The notes: generated by a model not told the origin, from the letters alone. A stretch of DNA of 64,000 nucleotides from Pseudoscleropodium purum (GCA_963969395.1 OZ017799.1:13332501-13396500), one strand, 5' to 3'. Shown: positions 47,830 to 60,952, counted from the first letter of the stretch. Program-made: numbers and translations.

Positions 47830-49290
47830 TAGATGAAGATTCTATTTGATCTATTCTTGTCATATAGGTCCTTTCTATTTCCAACCACAAGGTGGTTGCA
47901 AAATCAACCAAGACTGTAATGTGCCATAACTGCATTGTAAATTGTGTAGTAATTAATCTCCTGCTTTTTTCCTACTAATTGGAAAGAGTATAGCCTACCT
48001 GATGGGAATGGGTCCTAATAAAAAAGTATCAAGTACCATAGCTTTTCTAAAGAGGACAAATCTATTGCAATGACAAATATCATAAACTATTCATTTCCCC
48101 TAAATAAACAAACCATGGATGCTTCAAAATAGATTTGTCTGAATGATTATGTACTTCACAACTAAAAAGTGAACCTAATGACTTTGTAGAGATATCTAGG
48201 AGACTTCTTAGTTAATTCAAGGATTAGGGTTGGCTAAGGAGCCATACAAGACAATTTTGTTCATTGTAGGGGTCCCCTTTTAAAAGATGCAAAAGGAACC
48301 CTTGCCTTGTTGGTAAACAATGGACCAAATTGAATTGATTAGTCAACAAACTAACTAGATTCCATTTCAATATTTTTAGTAAGGCTCTAATGAGATTTTC
48401 AAATTGAATTTTTAGGAAATGAGTATACTTTACATTAAATCATTTAATGGCTAAGATTATCAATTCTTTCTATTACTATTCTACATAACATCATTTACCA
48501 ATGTTTTGGGGTCCTTTTGTTCCCCCTGAAAAGCAAGAACCCCCAACATTGCAACTTCTCAACCAACCAATGACTCTCTACAAATTAAACTAAATTCATT
48601 GCTAGGGTTTCAAGGAGGGATTATCCCAATCTCCAACTGAATAAATGGTTAGTCTGGTTATGCACTGTACAGTCTATGGAGAACTTTTGCTTTACAGAAT
48701 GATAACTGCAGTACATGACCAAAACACCTTGCTAGCACAGACTCTGAACACCAAATAGTGTAAGACTATTTGACACATGGATATTAAACTAATTGGGAGC
48801 CAAATGAAATTCAGAGAGCAAACCTGTAACGATTTCTTCTACTGGAATTAAAAAATTTCAGTTTACATGCCATTCAAGTGCAACTTAATCTTTCTCGAAG
48901 GTCCCTCAAATATGACACTTCATGTCGATCATGGCACTTTACCAGGGGCTTCTGATATAACATAGATACAAAATAAGTCACTCTCCATGTATAGTGATCT
49001 GCCCATCATGTGAACCACCATTTTCAGGTCAGATTTAGAGTACTAACACATGTTCAGGTCAGTAGTCCCAACACAATTGCTTCATTGATATGGACAAGTG
49101 AAAGGCTGATGTCATCAAATGCTTACTAACTCTCTTTCTTGGTCTCCAGAGCTGCCATGAAAAATGCCTGTGAATTCAGGGCTCTTTATGAGAGGATGAC
49201 ACTTTTGTGTCCTTCAAGACTGGAACCAGGAAGTGTGGTCATGCACCGCCGGAAAGAAGCTTCATTTGGGAAGACTCGGTATCCACACTG
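47830..49290. other. intergenic, contains one copy of a dispersed repeat
   Basis: No gene seen. About 130 bp at 48200-48330 (GGATTAGGGTTGGCTAAGGA, TTGTTCATTGTAGGGGTCCC) recurs diverged at 56276-56402 (GGATTGAGGTTGGTTGAAGA, TTGTTCATTGTAGGGGTCTC), in the same orientation. The region near 49290 should hold the NTH1-type 3' untranslated region. Confidence 0.55.
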
Positions 49291-49291
49291 G

Positions 49292-52200
49292 TCACTTGGG
49301 TTTCCGAGTAGTTTTTTTAGGGATTGGTTTGAAGGCAGATGGACATAGTTGGCTTACTTTACAGGTCTCACACTTTGGAGCCATTGGTTTGCAAACCTGC
49401 GAAGATAGTAATGCAATGTCCTCAAATCAGTTCAACTGAGGTCAATGTTTCTTAATAAGGTAGAGGATACTGAAACTGCTATGACCTGATATCATCTTCT
49501 ATACTGACCCAAAGCAACTCGTACACATGGTTGGATTTATTACCAAGCAATGTAAGCATGACTTGGCTAAGTGTCTATGTCTAAGGCTCCTGAGTTTTTA
49601 ATGGAAATGGTGTTGTCTATTGGCACTTTTAGTGGCCAACAACCTCCCATTTTGAATTTACATAAAATTTCATACATAGTGATAAAATTTGATCTCAACA
49701 GATTTGGCTCTTGCACCCTAAGATCTTTCCACAGCTCTATTTATTTCACTCCTACATATTTTAAAATGCTCAAAGTGGCGCAAATAATATACACTACCTT
49801 AAAGCAGGTCAGTAACGGGCTTTGCCTAAAGACAACTTCAGGATGCTGAAAGGATGAGTGCAGGATACAGAAATGGGATATTTACCTGCTGCCCAAATCC
49901 AACAAAGAGAAAACTGATGTCCGCCCACACGGTCGGTGGCAACCATGATTCAAGAGTTCGTCGTGTAAGTTCCGGAGTAGCGTTAGTGGGTACCCACCCA
50001 AGTCGAGAGCACACTCTTCTGACATTCGTGTCAACGATTAAACCCTCTTCACCCCTACACATCACAAAAGACCCCTCCAATTATATTGACGAAGTTTTTA
50101 ATGCAAGTTAACAGGCATCAAAGTCCAACAGTCCTCAAGTTGAGTTCAGTGTAAAGCAAATGGTGTTAAATTAATGTTGGAGTCCTTGGCACTACCTGAT
50201 GTTCTCTAGGCAACTATTAAGTTTAAACTAAGTCAACACTAGCTAAATGTTGATCAACGTTCTATTAAATTAACATTAATATACCATAAATAACTTTGTG
50301 AATCTAAAAGAGAACATTTTAAGATGCGCCTCTCAATGACCACACAGAACGAGCTCACTTGGGAGTAACGAAGCGTCATGATGTTGATATATGTTGTACC
50401 GTTAACTATTTGTCATTTTGACAAAGTAAACCAGCACAATATGGGCACACAAAAGATACAGATGGACAGTATTCTCGGATAAGGATAAGCATGATTGCAT
50501 ACTCACATGCCAAAAGCAACCCATAGAACCAATAGAGCAACTTTTGGTCCCACTCCAGGCAGCTTCATCTGCAATAGAAACTGGGGGTTAGTTCTCATGG
50601 AGACGACATGACTTTTAACTGTAATTGCGCTTCTCGGTGCATTTGCTTCCAAGAAAAGATATGCCTGAAATTATCTATGTCACCAGTTTGAACCGCTTGT
50701 CACTGGAATGTCCATTCAAGAGGCAACTGTATCCGATCACGGAAGTAGTGTCACCTAGATATCTTTGCAGGATTTAAACCAAGACCAAAAACAATGGGAT
50801 TGGAGAAAAAAAAAGGTAAAAGAAAGAGCTTACAAGTTCTTCTATTGAGTTTGGAACTGTCCCATTGTGGGGAGGTGCTGAAAGTGTCTGTGCTATGGAT
50901 TTCATGAACTTCGCCTTCTGCCTGAACACAGCGCTTTAAGCATGTATATTAGTATAGAGATTCTTTATGCGACATAGAATATGCCAACACAACTTGCTTT
51001 CCGAGTTAGAGAGGCAGTACAAGTTTCACGGGGTCTCATCAGAATATAAAACTATTTAATTCACATTCTTTTAATTGAAGAGTCACAGAAAATGAGGACG
51101 CACCTGTAAAAACCAACAGGTTTCAAAATCTCCGCCAATACATCCACCTCAATAGAATCACTTGCAATTTGAGCGATAGTGAGTCCTCCAGACATGGCTC
51201 GCAGCCGTTGCATAGCTGCTCCAGTTACAGCATCACGAGTTTGCGAACTGATCATGGCTGCCACAAGCGCTTGAAATTGTTGCGTTTCTTTATTGGCTTC
51301 TAAGTCGAGTAACTGCAATAAACATTCCAAGCAAACCACCAGGCAGAAACATTTAGGATAAGCAGAATTGACTTTCCTTATTTCGGAATGTATTATGTCC
51401 GTTCAAATTTCGAAAGCCTTACCTGATGAGTTCCAAAAAGATCCACTGGTGCATCCTTGTCCATACGCATGGATCTGCATTAACACACGAAAAAAAATAC
51501 ATACGATAGTGAAAACAGTGAAAACAAAAGGGAAAAAAATTATAAGGTGTTGAGATCAGCAGAGGGAAATTGATATTTTCAGATCGAGTGCAGGCAAACC
51601 GGATTTTACGAGCTGAATATTAAATATACCGGTATTTGTCTTTCTCAAAGTCACTACTTCCCAGACAATGCAAAAGTCGAAGAAGAATACCTAATACCCT
51701 CAACAATTTGTTCCCAATTCTCAGGGGCAGATTCTTTTGGCGATCCATCAGCCTTACTTCTTGATTGCCTTGCTTTCAACGCTTTTGAATAAGTTTCAAC
51801 TTCTACAATGCTCCTAGTAACTAAATGATCTGAAACATTACGCACTGAATTCATTTCCGAGCACAATCGTTCCCGAGTCAGCTGAGCAAATGGCAAGCAA
51901 CTTATTACTACAAAAATTGAGCCTTGAATTTTGTTGAGACCAACAAGGACTTGACGAGGACCTCAGAGAATCGATTGAATTCAAAGGATACAAATTAAGA
52001 AAGAGTGCCAATCAGTCGCTCACCCGAGTCCTCTATCTCAGTTTCCGTCTTAACAAAACCTGATGATCCGTCCACAGTTGCCCCAGGGTCGAATTGTTCT
52101 TTCTTAGCTGTTAGTTTTCTTCGCTGCACATTGATCATCAACATACACCAGCAGGATCTAAATACACACACTGATCTAATCAAAGCCGTCGGGCCATTCA

Positions 52201-53821
52201 TACCCTGTATGATGAACGATAAAAGAAATGCACATAAATTCAGTACGGAAGAGTGATTAAACGCAAACCTCCCTAATTGCACACTCCCTCTGCAATTTCA
52301 CATATTATGTCACCCAAACTTCTCACACCTTTGTATTATTACGGAAATTGGTCTTCCCGAGGCAGTGCAACTAAAGAGGTCTGAGAGAAGTACCATGGAC
52401 ACAGCAGCCCACCTTGTCTGTGCGTGCCACGGACCGATCATATATGGGGCTAGAGACAGTTTCAGCCTTGACGCCACCCCCTGCACTAATATTCTCTTCT
52501 GGCTCCTCCTACAAACAAGAAATTAGCATACGTTTCGAGTCAAGATTACCCCAAAACGGAATCTTCCACTTCAAGCCATTTTTCAATTGCGTTTCTTCCG
52601 TTTTAAAAGGTTCAATTCTTAAGCTGTAAGCAAACACACAAAGATTTAAATACTTATGAAAAAAGTTCATATTATTACTGAACTAGAAATCGGAGATAGG
52701 AATAACAACAATTAATTCCAAACTCCGGAAGTAAAAGGCTCGCAACTATTCGCATTAGAAGCAGCAATGGAGCAAGGAAAATTGAAATTAGAATTCAAAA
52801 ATGCGGTAGAAGAATTCTGTCCATTTCTTGCTACTTCAAGCGAGGACTTTGACCAATGACCTTACCGAATTTGTCAACCAAGGATATAAGTTCGATCCTC
52901 AAGAAAGGTGTCATCACAAATTCTAGGATTTAGAACAGGTTGAAAAACGTTCAAAATGTTGCAATTATTACTGAACTAGAAATCAGACAAGGGCATTGAA
53001 CCTACGTATTCCAATTTCAGGTAATAAATGGTTCGCATTAGATGCAGCAATGGAGGAAATTACGGATCGTATCTTAAGCTAATTGGAAATTGGAAATTCG
53101 TCAAATTTGCAGTAGAAGCATTCAAGCGTAGTGAATTAACCAAAAACCTTCCCAAAAATATTCGTCAACCACGTTCATCAAAGCCCCATCGATCCGCAAG
53201 AAAAGCTTCATAAGAGCTTTTTAGGGCTTAGGAGAGGTTCAAGAGAAGCTGTTTCGACAGAGAAACTGAAAATTTCGACACGAACAAGAGAATCTTTAGG
53301 AATGCAAAGTAGAGGCACAGACATTGATTCGCCTACTGCTCGCTAGGGCTTACGAGAGGTTGAAAACATTAAAAACATTCCAATTCTTACTGAACTAGAA
53401 ATCAGATAAAGGAATTAAACCTATTCATTCCAATTTCAGATAATGAATGGTTGCAATTTATTCACATTCGATGCAGCAATGGAGAAAATTAAGAATCGTG
53501 TCGTCATCACATTGCAATTCATCAAAAATGCGGTAGAAGCATTTCAGGCGCAGAGAATTGACCAAGTACCTTACCAAATATGTTTGTCAACCACGTACGT
53601 TCATCTAAGCCCCTTGGATCCACCAGGAAGGAGTCATCACAGCTTTTAGGGTTTAGGAGAGGTTCAAGAGAAGCTGTTTCGACACTGAAGAGTTTCGATA
53701 CGAACAAGAAAATTAATACTTGGGAATGCAGAGTCCAGGCTCATACCTTGATTCGTTTACTGTTCGCTCGATGATGCGTTGCGGCGGAGAAAGAAAAAGA
53801 CGCAAAGACATTGTTCTCCAT
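49292..53821 (-). CDS. NTH1: endonuclease III homologue (bifunctional DNA glycosylase/AP lyase)
   Basis: Ten exons on the minus strand: 53821-53747, 52508-52413, 52123-52024, 51907-51691, 51474-51423, 51312-51104, 50921-50834, 50568-50507, 50054-49886 and 49396-49292. All have GT-AG borders and closing phases, giving 390 residues, close to plant NTH1 length. The N-terminus is Ser/Ala/Arg-rich (FASFSFSAATHHRANSKR), compatible with an organelle transit peptide. PENWEQIVEGIR and AAMISSQTRDAVT lead to the helix-hairpin-helix LPGVGPKVA carrying the catalytic Lys, then VDTNVRRVCSRLGW with the catalytic Asp, and the C-x6-C-x2-C-x5-C iron-sulphur loop in the last exon. It removes oxidised pyrimidines and nicks abasic sites. 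The His usual after VDT is Asn here. 53821 is the first in-frame ATG (context ATCATGG). Confidence 0.92.
52650..53776. repeat. tandem array in NTH1 intron 1, including a decayed copy of exon 1's end
   Basis: Three diverged units, starting near 52676, 52971 and 53391, share ACTGAACTAGAAATCAG, GCAGCAATGGAG, GCGGTAGAAG and (units 2 and 3) AGAGAAGCTGTTTCGAC. The unit nearest the start codon runs into exon 1 (53747-53776). The middle unit ends with a mutated version of the same exon end and splice donor at about 53320-53345. The array fills most of the 1238-bp intron. Confidence 0.85.
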
Positions 53822-53982
53822 GATGAAAATTTTAAAAATTACAAAGCAGCTGCTGCAATGGAAGGCCTGCTTGCGAAGAGCTCCGCCATCGCTCCAAAGA
53901 AAAGCCAATGCATAACATGGAACGACACCAGCCACAGCAAAACCCCTAAAGCCCTAAATTACACTAAGCTTACAACTAAAAT

Positions 53983-54299
53983 ATCCAATGTTACGGTGAC
54001 AGGCTCTCACAAATATGATTTACTGGCCAGGGAGGATTGACCCTCTATTGCCCCATGTTTTATCCTTGTAGAAAATCCTGGAAATTTTATTTGCCACATA
54101 TGACAAAATTTTGCAAATTCTGAATTCATATTTGCAACCAGAGGCCCCAAATTAGATAGGGGACATGATAAAATTCAAAATTTACACGGTACAAAATAGG
54201 GGGCAACTTTTGACATTTACCCTGGTGGAGCAATAGAGGGGGCAATCTTCCCTGGCCATAATGTACGTTGTATCCATTAGCGTCACCGTAACATTGGAT
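53983..54299. mobile_element. foldback MITE with 18-bp terminal inverted repeats in the NTH1 5' flank
   Basis: The ends ATCCAATGTTACGGTGAC and GTCACCGTAACATTGGAT are perfect inverted repeats. A second inverted block (TGGCCAGGGAGGATTGACC at 54024, complement ending at 54258) lies inside. It is about 317 bp and non-coding. It sits about 160 bp upstream of the NTH1 start codon. No target duplication was recognised and the superfamily is unknown. Confidence 0.8.
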
Positions 54300-57200
54300 C
54301 ACTTCTTTTTTTTTTAGTATAAAAGGTCTTGTTCAAACATCCTCACATGGAAGTTAACAACACCTAAAATCAAGGCTTTTTTTTTCATTTTTTATGAAGT
54401 GCCAAAGTGGTGATATAAAATGTTATAGTAGTACTCCAAATTTCAATATTCATCCAAATATTGGATTGAAAATATCACATTAGCATATATCACATATTCA
54501 TATTTTTGTTTTCATCCATAATTTGGCAATCTAAGACTTTTTTTTTAGCTTGAAGTTTTTTGGCAAAAAACTTTGTGGTTTGTTGTCAATTTTCAGCCAA
54601 ATTATTTTTTTGTAGTGCAATCTAATACTATAAAGCCAAAAAAAAAGCCTTGCCTAAAATCATCCAAATGAAGTTTGAACATGGTTCCTATTATTGAAGT
54701 ATTTTTTTTTTGGGGTCTTATTGATAGTCTAAATGGATTTGAGATTCTCATAAATTTGAATTTTTTAAACGTTGTATGAAAAAATTAAGGATTTCCAAAG
54801 AATTTTCAATAGACTATAAATAGATAAATCCAAAATCAACAGTACACTCTCGATCGTGAATAAAGGTTCTACATTTTAGACAAGTCTATGTAGGGATTTG
54901 TTCTAGACAATGATGTTACAATTAGGTGTGGTTACCTTTTGTTAATGTAAAGCCTCTTCCTCCTCCCCTTCATTGAATTTTTTCCATAGACTAAAGGATG
55001 GAAGGAATGATTGCAATACAATAATATCTCCTAAAAGACCAAGAAGTCATGGTTTGAAATTAACCATGACTAGCAATGTTTGAAAAAAGTGTAATTTACA
55101 TTATACAAAATTTTAATTACAAGAATATAGAATAGTGCATGTGTTGGTTTCAAAATAAATAATGTTACAGAAATAGATGTTAGAAATGACTTATTTAAAC
55201 CACTAAAAACTATCCTAGTTTTTTTGGTTGTGAAGGGGATATTTTGGCTTGAACCAATTGAAATCAATGCAATATTAGTAATTTATTGTCCCATACCCTA
55301 ATAGAATAAATCAATGTACTATACTTTGGAAGGCTAATTTTTGTGATGATGAGGGGGGTAAGAATATTGTTTGACATTTATATGGAATATGATAGAAGAA
55401 AAATAAAAAGTCTTGTTTTTATATCTCAATCTTTTTCACATGTCATTTAAAACTCTATACTATCACATTAATATTGTAGCTTCTTTTGGTATTAAAAGGT
55501 GTGATATTGCAAGGACACAGAAGGTATCTAAGATTTTGATGCTATTATATAATTATACTCAAAGACATTTTGAGCATTTTGAACATTTAAATAAAGGGTT
55601 TTTTTTAATTAATAAGAGGTTCTACCAAATACACATTGGTAACAGTTTTAAATTGAAATTCTAACATTCATCATGTTGTTTAGTCCTAGAAGGTACATTC
55701 ACACTTGTTCTTAGAGAACAATCTTAGAAGTGGTGCTAACAAAGTTTGAAGGAGCTAGAGAATGCACACCACATATTTACCAATATAAGTGGAGGCTTTG
55801 TTGGCACAGGATAAGAACAATTCTAGGAACTAAGGAGACACTACTTTTCTAAGTAGTGCAAGTTCATAAAAACATTCTTATTAACAAATTAAAGATCCTT
55901 TGATTTCTTAGATATTTGAGGTTTAAAAAAATAATTCAATTAACTTTAGAGGCAGGCCAACCAAAAACTTAAGTAATCACTCAAAAATGATTTATTTTTT
56001 GCATTCTTCATTTCTACAATGATCTAGAAAGTCATCCATTGACTACTTTTTAGCCTTTGCCTCTTTACAAGGTTAATATGACCAAAAAGAGGCCACCAAT
56101 GTAATACCACAAGCAATGCAAGCAAGTTAGAACAATTGGAAGTCCTTGAACAAGTTTCAAGCCAAAGAAGAAGAGTGATGCTTCATAACATGCATTCAAC
56201 AAAAATATAACATTGTATAACCAAACAATGGTCTTCTCCTGTGCTAAAAAGGTATTATCTTTTGTAAGATACCTAGGAGGGACTTATTAGTTGATTCAAG
56301 GATTGAGGTTGGTTGAAGAGCCATGTAAGACAATTTGTTCATTGTAGGGGTCTCCTTTTCAAGGATGCAAAAGAGCCCCTTGCTTCATTGCTACACAATG
56401 TTTTATTTGGCTTGCAAAATACGGCAAGCAATTTTGAAAAACAATGCTCGTCAAGTGTAACCGCTTTCTATTAGATTCCCCAAAAGTCTCAAAATGACAA
56501 GTAAGATCCAAAGAGAAAATCATATACATGAATAAGTAGTTGTTTTAGTCTCCACAAATTACACTTGTCATCATAATTTGTCAATGTTGTGTGAAAAGGG
56601 CCTCTTTGTTTGCTTAGGAGGTATTGCTTTTTTACAAGGATTCTTACACAAGAATTAGAGTGAATATACCTTATAATTCAACCAAATAACATTTCCAAAT
56701 TCACTTATACTATCAATAGATGCTTAAAATCTTTATTTTAGACATGCAATATCAAATTACAACATATTTTAGTACATTAGAATCTTCTTGGAAAGAAATG
56801 CAACTCACTTGGTTACTTTGTTTGTGTCAATTTATAGTAAGACAAAATAACATTGAATACATTTGATTCTTTGATTGACATGAAACATCTTCTTGCAAGG
56901 GTGGAAACTAAACCTCAATATAAGAAGAAAATCCAATTGGTAACACCTTGTCATTCCAAAAAATACAAGTTGAATAAAAATTCAAATGCAATATAGAATA
57001 AGAAATAAACTAGGGACCAAATAAAGGGCCACATTTCATGACTTTTAGAAGAACCCTAATGTTTAACAATTCTAGTACAATTAGAACTTGCAACAATCAC
57101 ATGAATCAGAATCTTGTGTCAGGTGAAATCTCTTGAAACAGAGAGTCCAGAATAATATTTCTCTTGAAGCACATATACAATCTAGACGTCAAAGCATGTC

Positions 57201-57535
57201 ACTGAGCACGTTTTCGTCTCATTTCCGACCTCAAAACCAACTCCACAGATCAGTGGTTGATATCAAAACAGAACATCAATCTCTTTAGCTCGTCAAGTCA
57301 TTCCTCGCTGGGTGATGAGAGGCTGAAATCCCAACCTGCTCATAATTTCCACTCTCTATACACACACCTTGATTTCTTCGAACTTGCAAGTGATGACATG
57401 GCAGCGCAAATAGCACTCCACATGTAGTAAGATGGCCTAAACTCCAAAAAACCCTGTACACAATTCATGTCGAAGATACAAATGTATAGCCATCTTCCGC
57501 TAAGACCTTAAACTGAACGCATGTTAATCCGTCAA
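54300..57535. other. AT-rich intergenic DNA, no gene seen
   Basis: Only short chance frames. The second copy of the 48.2-kb dispersed repeat lies at 56276-56402. The sequence becomes less AT-rich from about 57.1 kb, probably the metacaspase 3' untranslated region. Confidence 0.5.
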
Positions 57536-57539
57536 AGCC

Positions 57540-60481
57540 CTAAAGATAAAAAGGTGAGTTGATATCAAACATGTCAGCCGCCGTCAGTTGTGGCTCCTGC
57601 ATAACACAATAGTAACAGGATCAATATTCAGAGTCGAAACAATGACAGTAATGAATATCTAAGGTGTTATGCACACAAAAGACTAGTCGATACTATTTCG
57701 TGCAAGTTGCTTGGTTACCTTAAGAATACGACTAAAAGGGAAAAAACAATCATCAAAGGCCCTAAACGTACATGTTCGAAATGCCGACCTTAATGGGCTA
57801 TACCTGATTGGTATAGGCATAGATAGCTTACTTACCCACATTCAAGGAGATCAATTAAGTGATGGAAATGGACGAATATTCATTGTAAGTCAGCAAGAAT
57901 TAGCACCAATTTGCTAACTGACACCACTTGAGCAGTGCAGGCGAATAGTCACTTATCCCCAGTTAGCAAACATTGCTAAGGCTGATTCCTAAAAGAATCA
58001 ATATTTACCTGAGTGAGACCACCAGTCGTACTACCGCCTGATACCAACATCTCCAGCAAGCTTGTAACAGGCCCCGCTCCCATTCCGGAGTTCACATTCG
58101 TTGTTCGAATGGCGTCACGCATGGCGCAGAGCAAACTGCCATAAGTTTGTGCATGCCCCCGCTCAATCGCTTGAATGAAACAGAAGGTCATTGCGCCTGT
58201 AGATGTAACCCTCGACAGAGCCTAGAAATAAAAAATCACGAGCAATCCAGCATCAGAGAGATGTTACAGAACTTATCCGTAGTCATTTCAGTTTATAGTA
58301 AGGGAGGATTTTGACCCCTTTCTATTACACCTATATTTCTTAAAATGGCGTGTTTCAAAGCGACAAAATTGCACACAATGCTCTAACATAGTACCGTACC
58401 CGGTAGTCAGAGGCAGCATTTCCTGCCGAATGATTAAATAAAGTTTGGAAAAGTGATTCGGTAGATGATACTCCCTCTGTTTCCGAAAAAGACCCATGTT
58501 TCCTTTGTGTTTTACAAAGGAAACACGGGTCTTGTTTAGAAACAGAGGTAGTGCAAAATAGAGTACTCTGCAAGATTTGCCTTTCCCCATATAAAAAATT
58601 GAACAGAGAAAGCTCCCAAATTTATGGCATCTATTTAAAAAAAATTTATTTTGCTGACCCTGACCACCGGGTACGGTAGTATGGATTTGAAATTCAAATG
58701 AGAATCTAGAAAAGTGCCAATTTGTCGGAGCTTCTTCTATTAACAAATATGATAATCAATTGTACAGGCCTACGTGGCATGCAACAGTTTTATTCTAAAA
58801 AATGCAAACGTAGCAAATAAAACATGAAGGCAACACACATTGCTGAGGATGAGAATAGTACCGAAGTATCAGCCGATGTTTGATGGTCATCACAACCACT
58901 AAACGAGAATGCTGATCCTCCACTGGTCCCTTTCCAAGCGCCAGACCGTGGCCGGTGATCTTCCCATGTAAATTGCCCATACCTGCAAGAATATGTTCGG
59001 CGCAAATGCTTATCAAAGTCTGAGCTTATGACACGGGCTTGCAGGGATTACAAAACTTTACGGAAACTTAATTTCGGGTTACTGGAACTACACTGTCACA
59101 TTAAGCATGGACTGTATAACAGGCCGGAAACAGACAGACTAATACATGCAAAAAGCTTTACAGGAATGAAAAAGGACCAGGTCTGATCTCTCACCTATTG
59201 AACCTACAAAGCCACGGTAAATCAAGAACAGTTCCGCTGTGACAAGCGTCTATAATTGCATTAAGACGCACGCCATGTGGAAGAGGTTTGACTATTGTAT
59301 TGTTAATTTCATCGTCAGTAATCATTCCTGCCGTTTCAAAATCGATAGGGCAAAGCGTTTCGTTCATCCCATCAAGCTCTTCACCGCTATAGTCACGTTG
59401 CTGCGAGCCATGACCTGAGTAGTGGAAAACAAGCGAGTCGCCTGCCTTGCACCCTTGAAGGAGCCATACCATAGCCATGTGCATGTTGTAGCGCGTCGGT
59501 TTCATCAATGGATTAGTTTGATCTTCTGTAGATTGCCAACATCAGAAAACTAATAAGCACATATCCCATCCAATTAAAGCTGCACTACAGTAACTGGCTT
59601 TTCAAAATAGCACCAAGGTCACTACATCACTACAAGCACATCATCATAAGAACTAAAATATTAAACTCTACTTGCCGTTGGTTTGCCAAACAAAGATTTC
59701 AAAACAAAACTTCAAATTCAAGCCTCGTTGAACTAGCACGGCGTCAAATTAGTCTACTTACCCGTGAGTGTTAAAATTGATGCAGCAGGAAAGTTAAACT
59801 TTGAAGTCAGCAGATGCTTCATACAATTTGAATCGTTAATGCATCCCTTTAACTGGTGACGAGAGAATCTGTAATTGATACCAATCAGGACAGCCTTTTT
59901 CGAGCCATGTGCATTTGGAGGCTGCGTGTACACAAGTGGCAAATATAAGAAAAAACAAATCACTCGAGTTTGGAATGCCTCTCCACAAATTTCTTCTAAG
60001 TGCCTAAACGGACAAGTAGCCACCTCCATATCAATAGGGGTTAAAATAAATCCTTGAAGGAAGGTAAGAAAATGTAACACAATGTACCAATAGAAAGAAA
60101 CCATATTCATTATTTTTGAACAATCAAAATACGATTTGAAAGTTACTACTTTCAAATATCCCAATGTGAAATTTTTATTATAAATCTTAAGCACTTGGTG
60201 CTTAACCATGCAAAAATACCATCCATCTAGCAAAAACACTAAATGAGAACGCAAAACTGGGATTGAAATCAAGGTGACAAACAGACGCATACCGTTGGTG
60301 TATATTGAGGATTCTGTGAACCATTCCCGTAAGGATTGGATACTTGAGGAGCTGTAAGAGCAGGAGCTGCACGGCCATACGCTACTGGCGTGACATACCG
60401 GCAAAGAGCACATTGGATGGATTGCGCTCCAGGAGGTAGCACAAGCGACGTCCGACACCCACCGCACTGCACCAGTGACAT
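57540..60481 (-). CDS. type I metacaspase with LSD1-type zinc finger (AMC1-like)
   Basis: Six coding exons on the minus strand: 60481-60293, 59921-59762, 59525-59195, 58982-58862, 58221-58009 and 57596-57540. All have GT-AG borders and closing phases, giving 356 residues (Arabidopsis AMC1 is of similar size). Exon 1 encodes the LSD1-type zinc finger C-G-G-C-R...LPPGAQSIQCALC and a short proline-containing linker. The p20 domain follows with KKAVLIGINYRFSRHQLKGC, the catalytic His in FHYSGHGSQ and the catalytic Cys in IDACHSGTVLDLP. The p10 part has ISGCDDDQTSAD-like FSGCDDHQTSADTS, TGAMTFCFIQAIE and the C-terminal EPQLTAADMFDI. It is a cytosolic, Ca2+-dependent Arg/Lys-specific cysteine protease; AMC1 relatives promote hypersensitive cell death and aid aggregate clearance. 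Both catalytic residues are intact. It appears functional. Confidence 0.95.
58472..58551. mobile_element. Stowaway-like mini-MITE in metacaspase intron 4
   Basis: 80 bp, almost wholly self-complementary. It starts CTCCCTCTGTTTCCGAAAAA, and the right end is the complement of CTACCTCTGTTTCTAAACAA. TA stands at the left and TG where TA is expected at the right. It lies within intron 4 (58222-58861) and leaves the splice sites untouched. Confidence 0.85.
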
Positions 60482-60952
60482 CTTTCACTGGCTTCAATAA
60501 CCTTCGCAAAGGCAACCTTGATATTGATTGAACCGAGTGATATGGAAAGTCCTTCTGCGTTCAAGTCTCTACTTTCGACGGATCACGCTGTTTTGCGTTT
60601 CAAATTCTGAACCCCAAACCCCACACTGTGACCCGTGAGACAAATAAGCAATTTCGAAACCATTCCACTAGTTCGCAAATATAAAACAAGTCAAGATAAT
60701 CAAATCTGGAAAAGAAAACACTAAAGTCTGTCCTGTTGGCAGTATCCCGCCAGTCGAAATACGGCCTACAGTAGCAACCTCCCTCTCTACAGGAATTGAA
60801 AATATATCACTTGGGAAGTTTCAAGGAAGTTCAATAAAATGAAACCAACAGAAAGAGGAAATAATGCCCTACAATAGAAGTATATTTTGAAAGTTTCATG
60901 AACACATGTTTCGGACAGGATTAACACGCAAACGATTGAGTCTGCATTCTGG

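Noticed and set aside
53522..53707. Minus-strand frame as the first NTH1 exon
   Set aside because: It has no true ATG (it opens with TTG), lies in the tandem array, and skipping it gives a continuous in-phase protein from ATG 53821.
53720..54040. 106-codon plus-strand frame over the NTH1 start
   Set aside because: Antisense shadow of exon 1 and the foldback element; no homology recognised.
57711..57917. Plus-strand frame in metacaspase intron 5
   Set aside because: Intronic and antisense, no family motif.
59754..60515. 253-codon minus-strand frame as one metacaspase exon
   Set aside because: It reads through intron 1; the zinc finger is in another frame and joins only by the GT-AG splice at 60292/59922.
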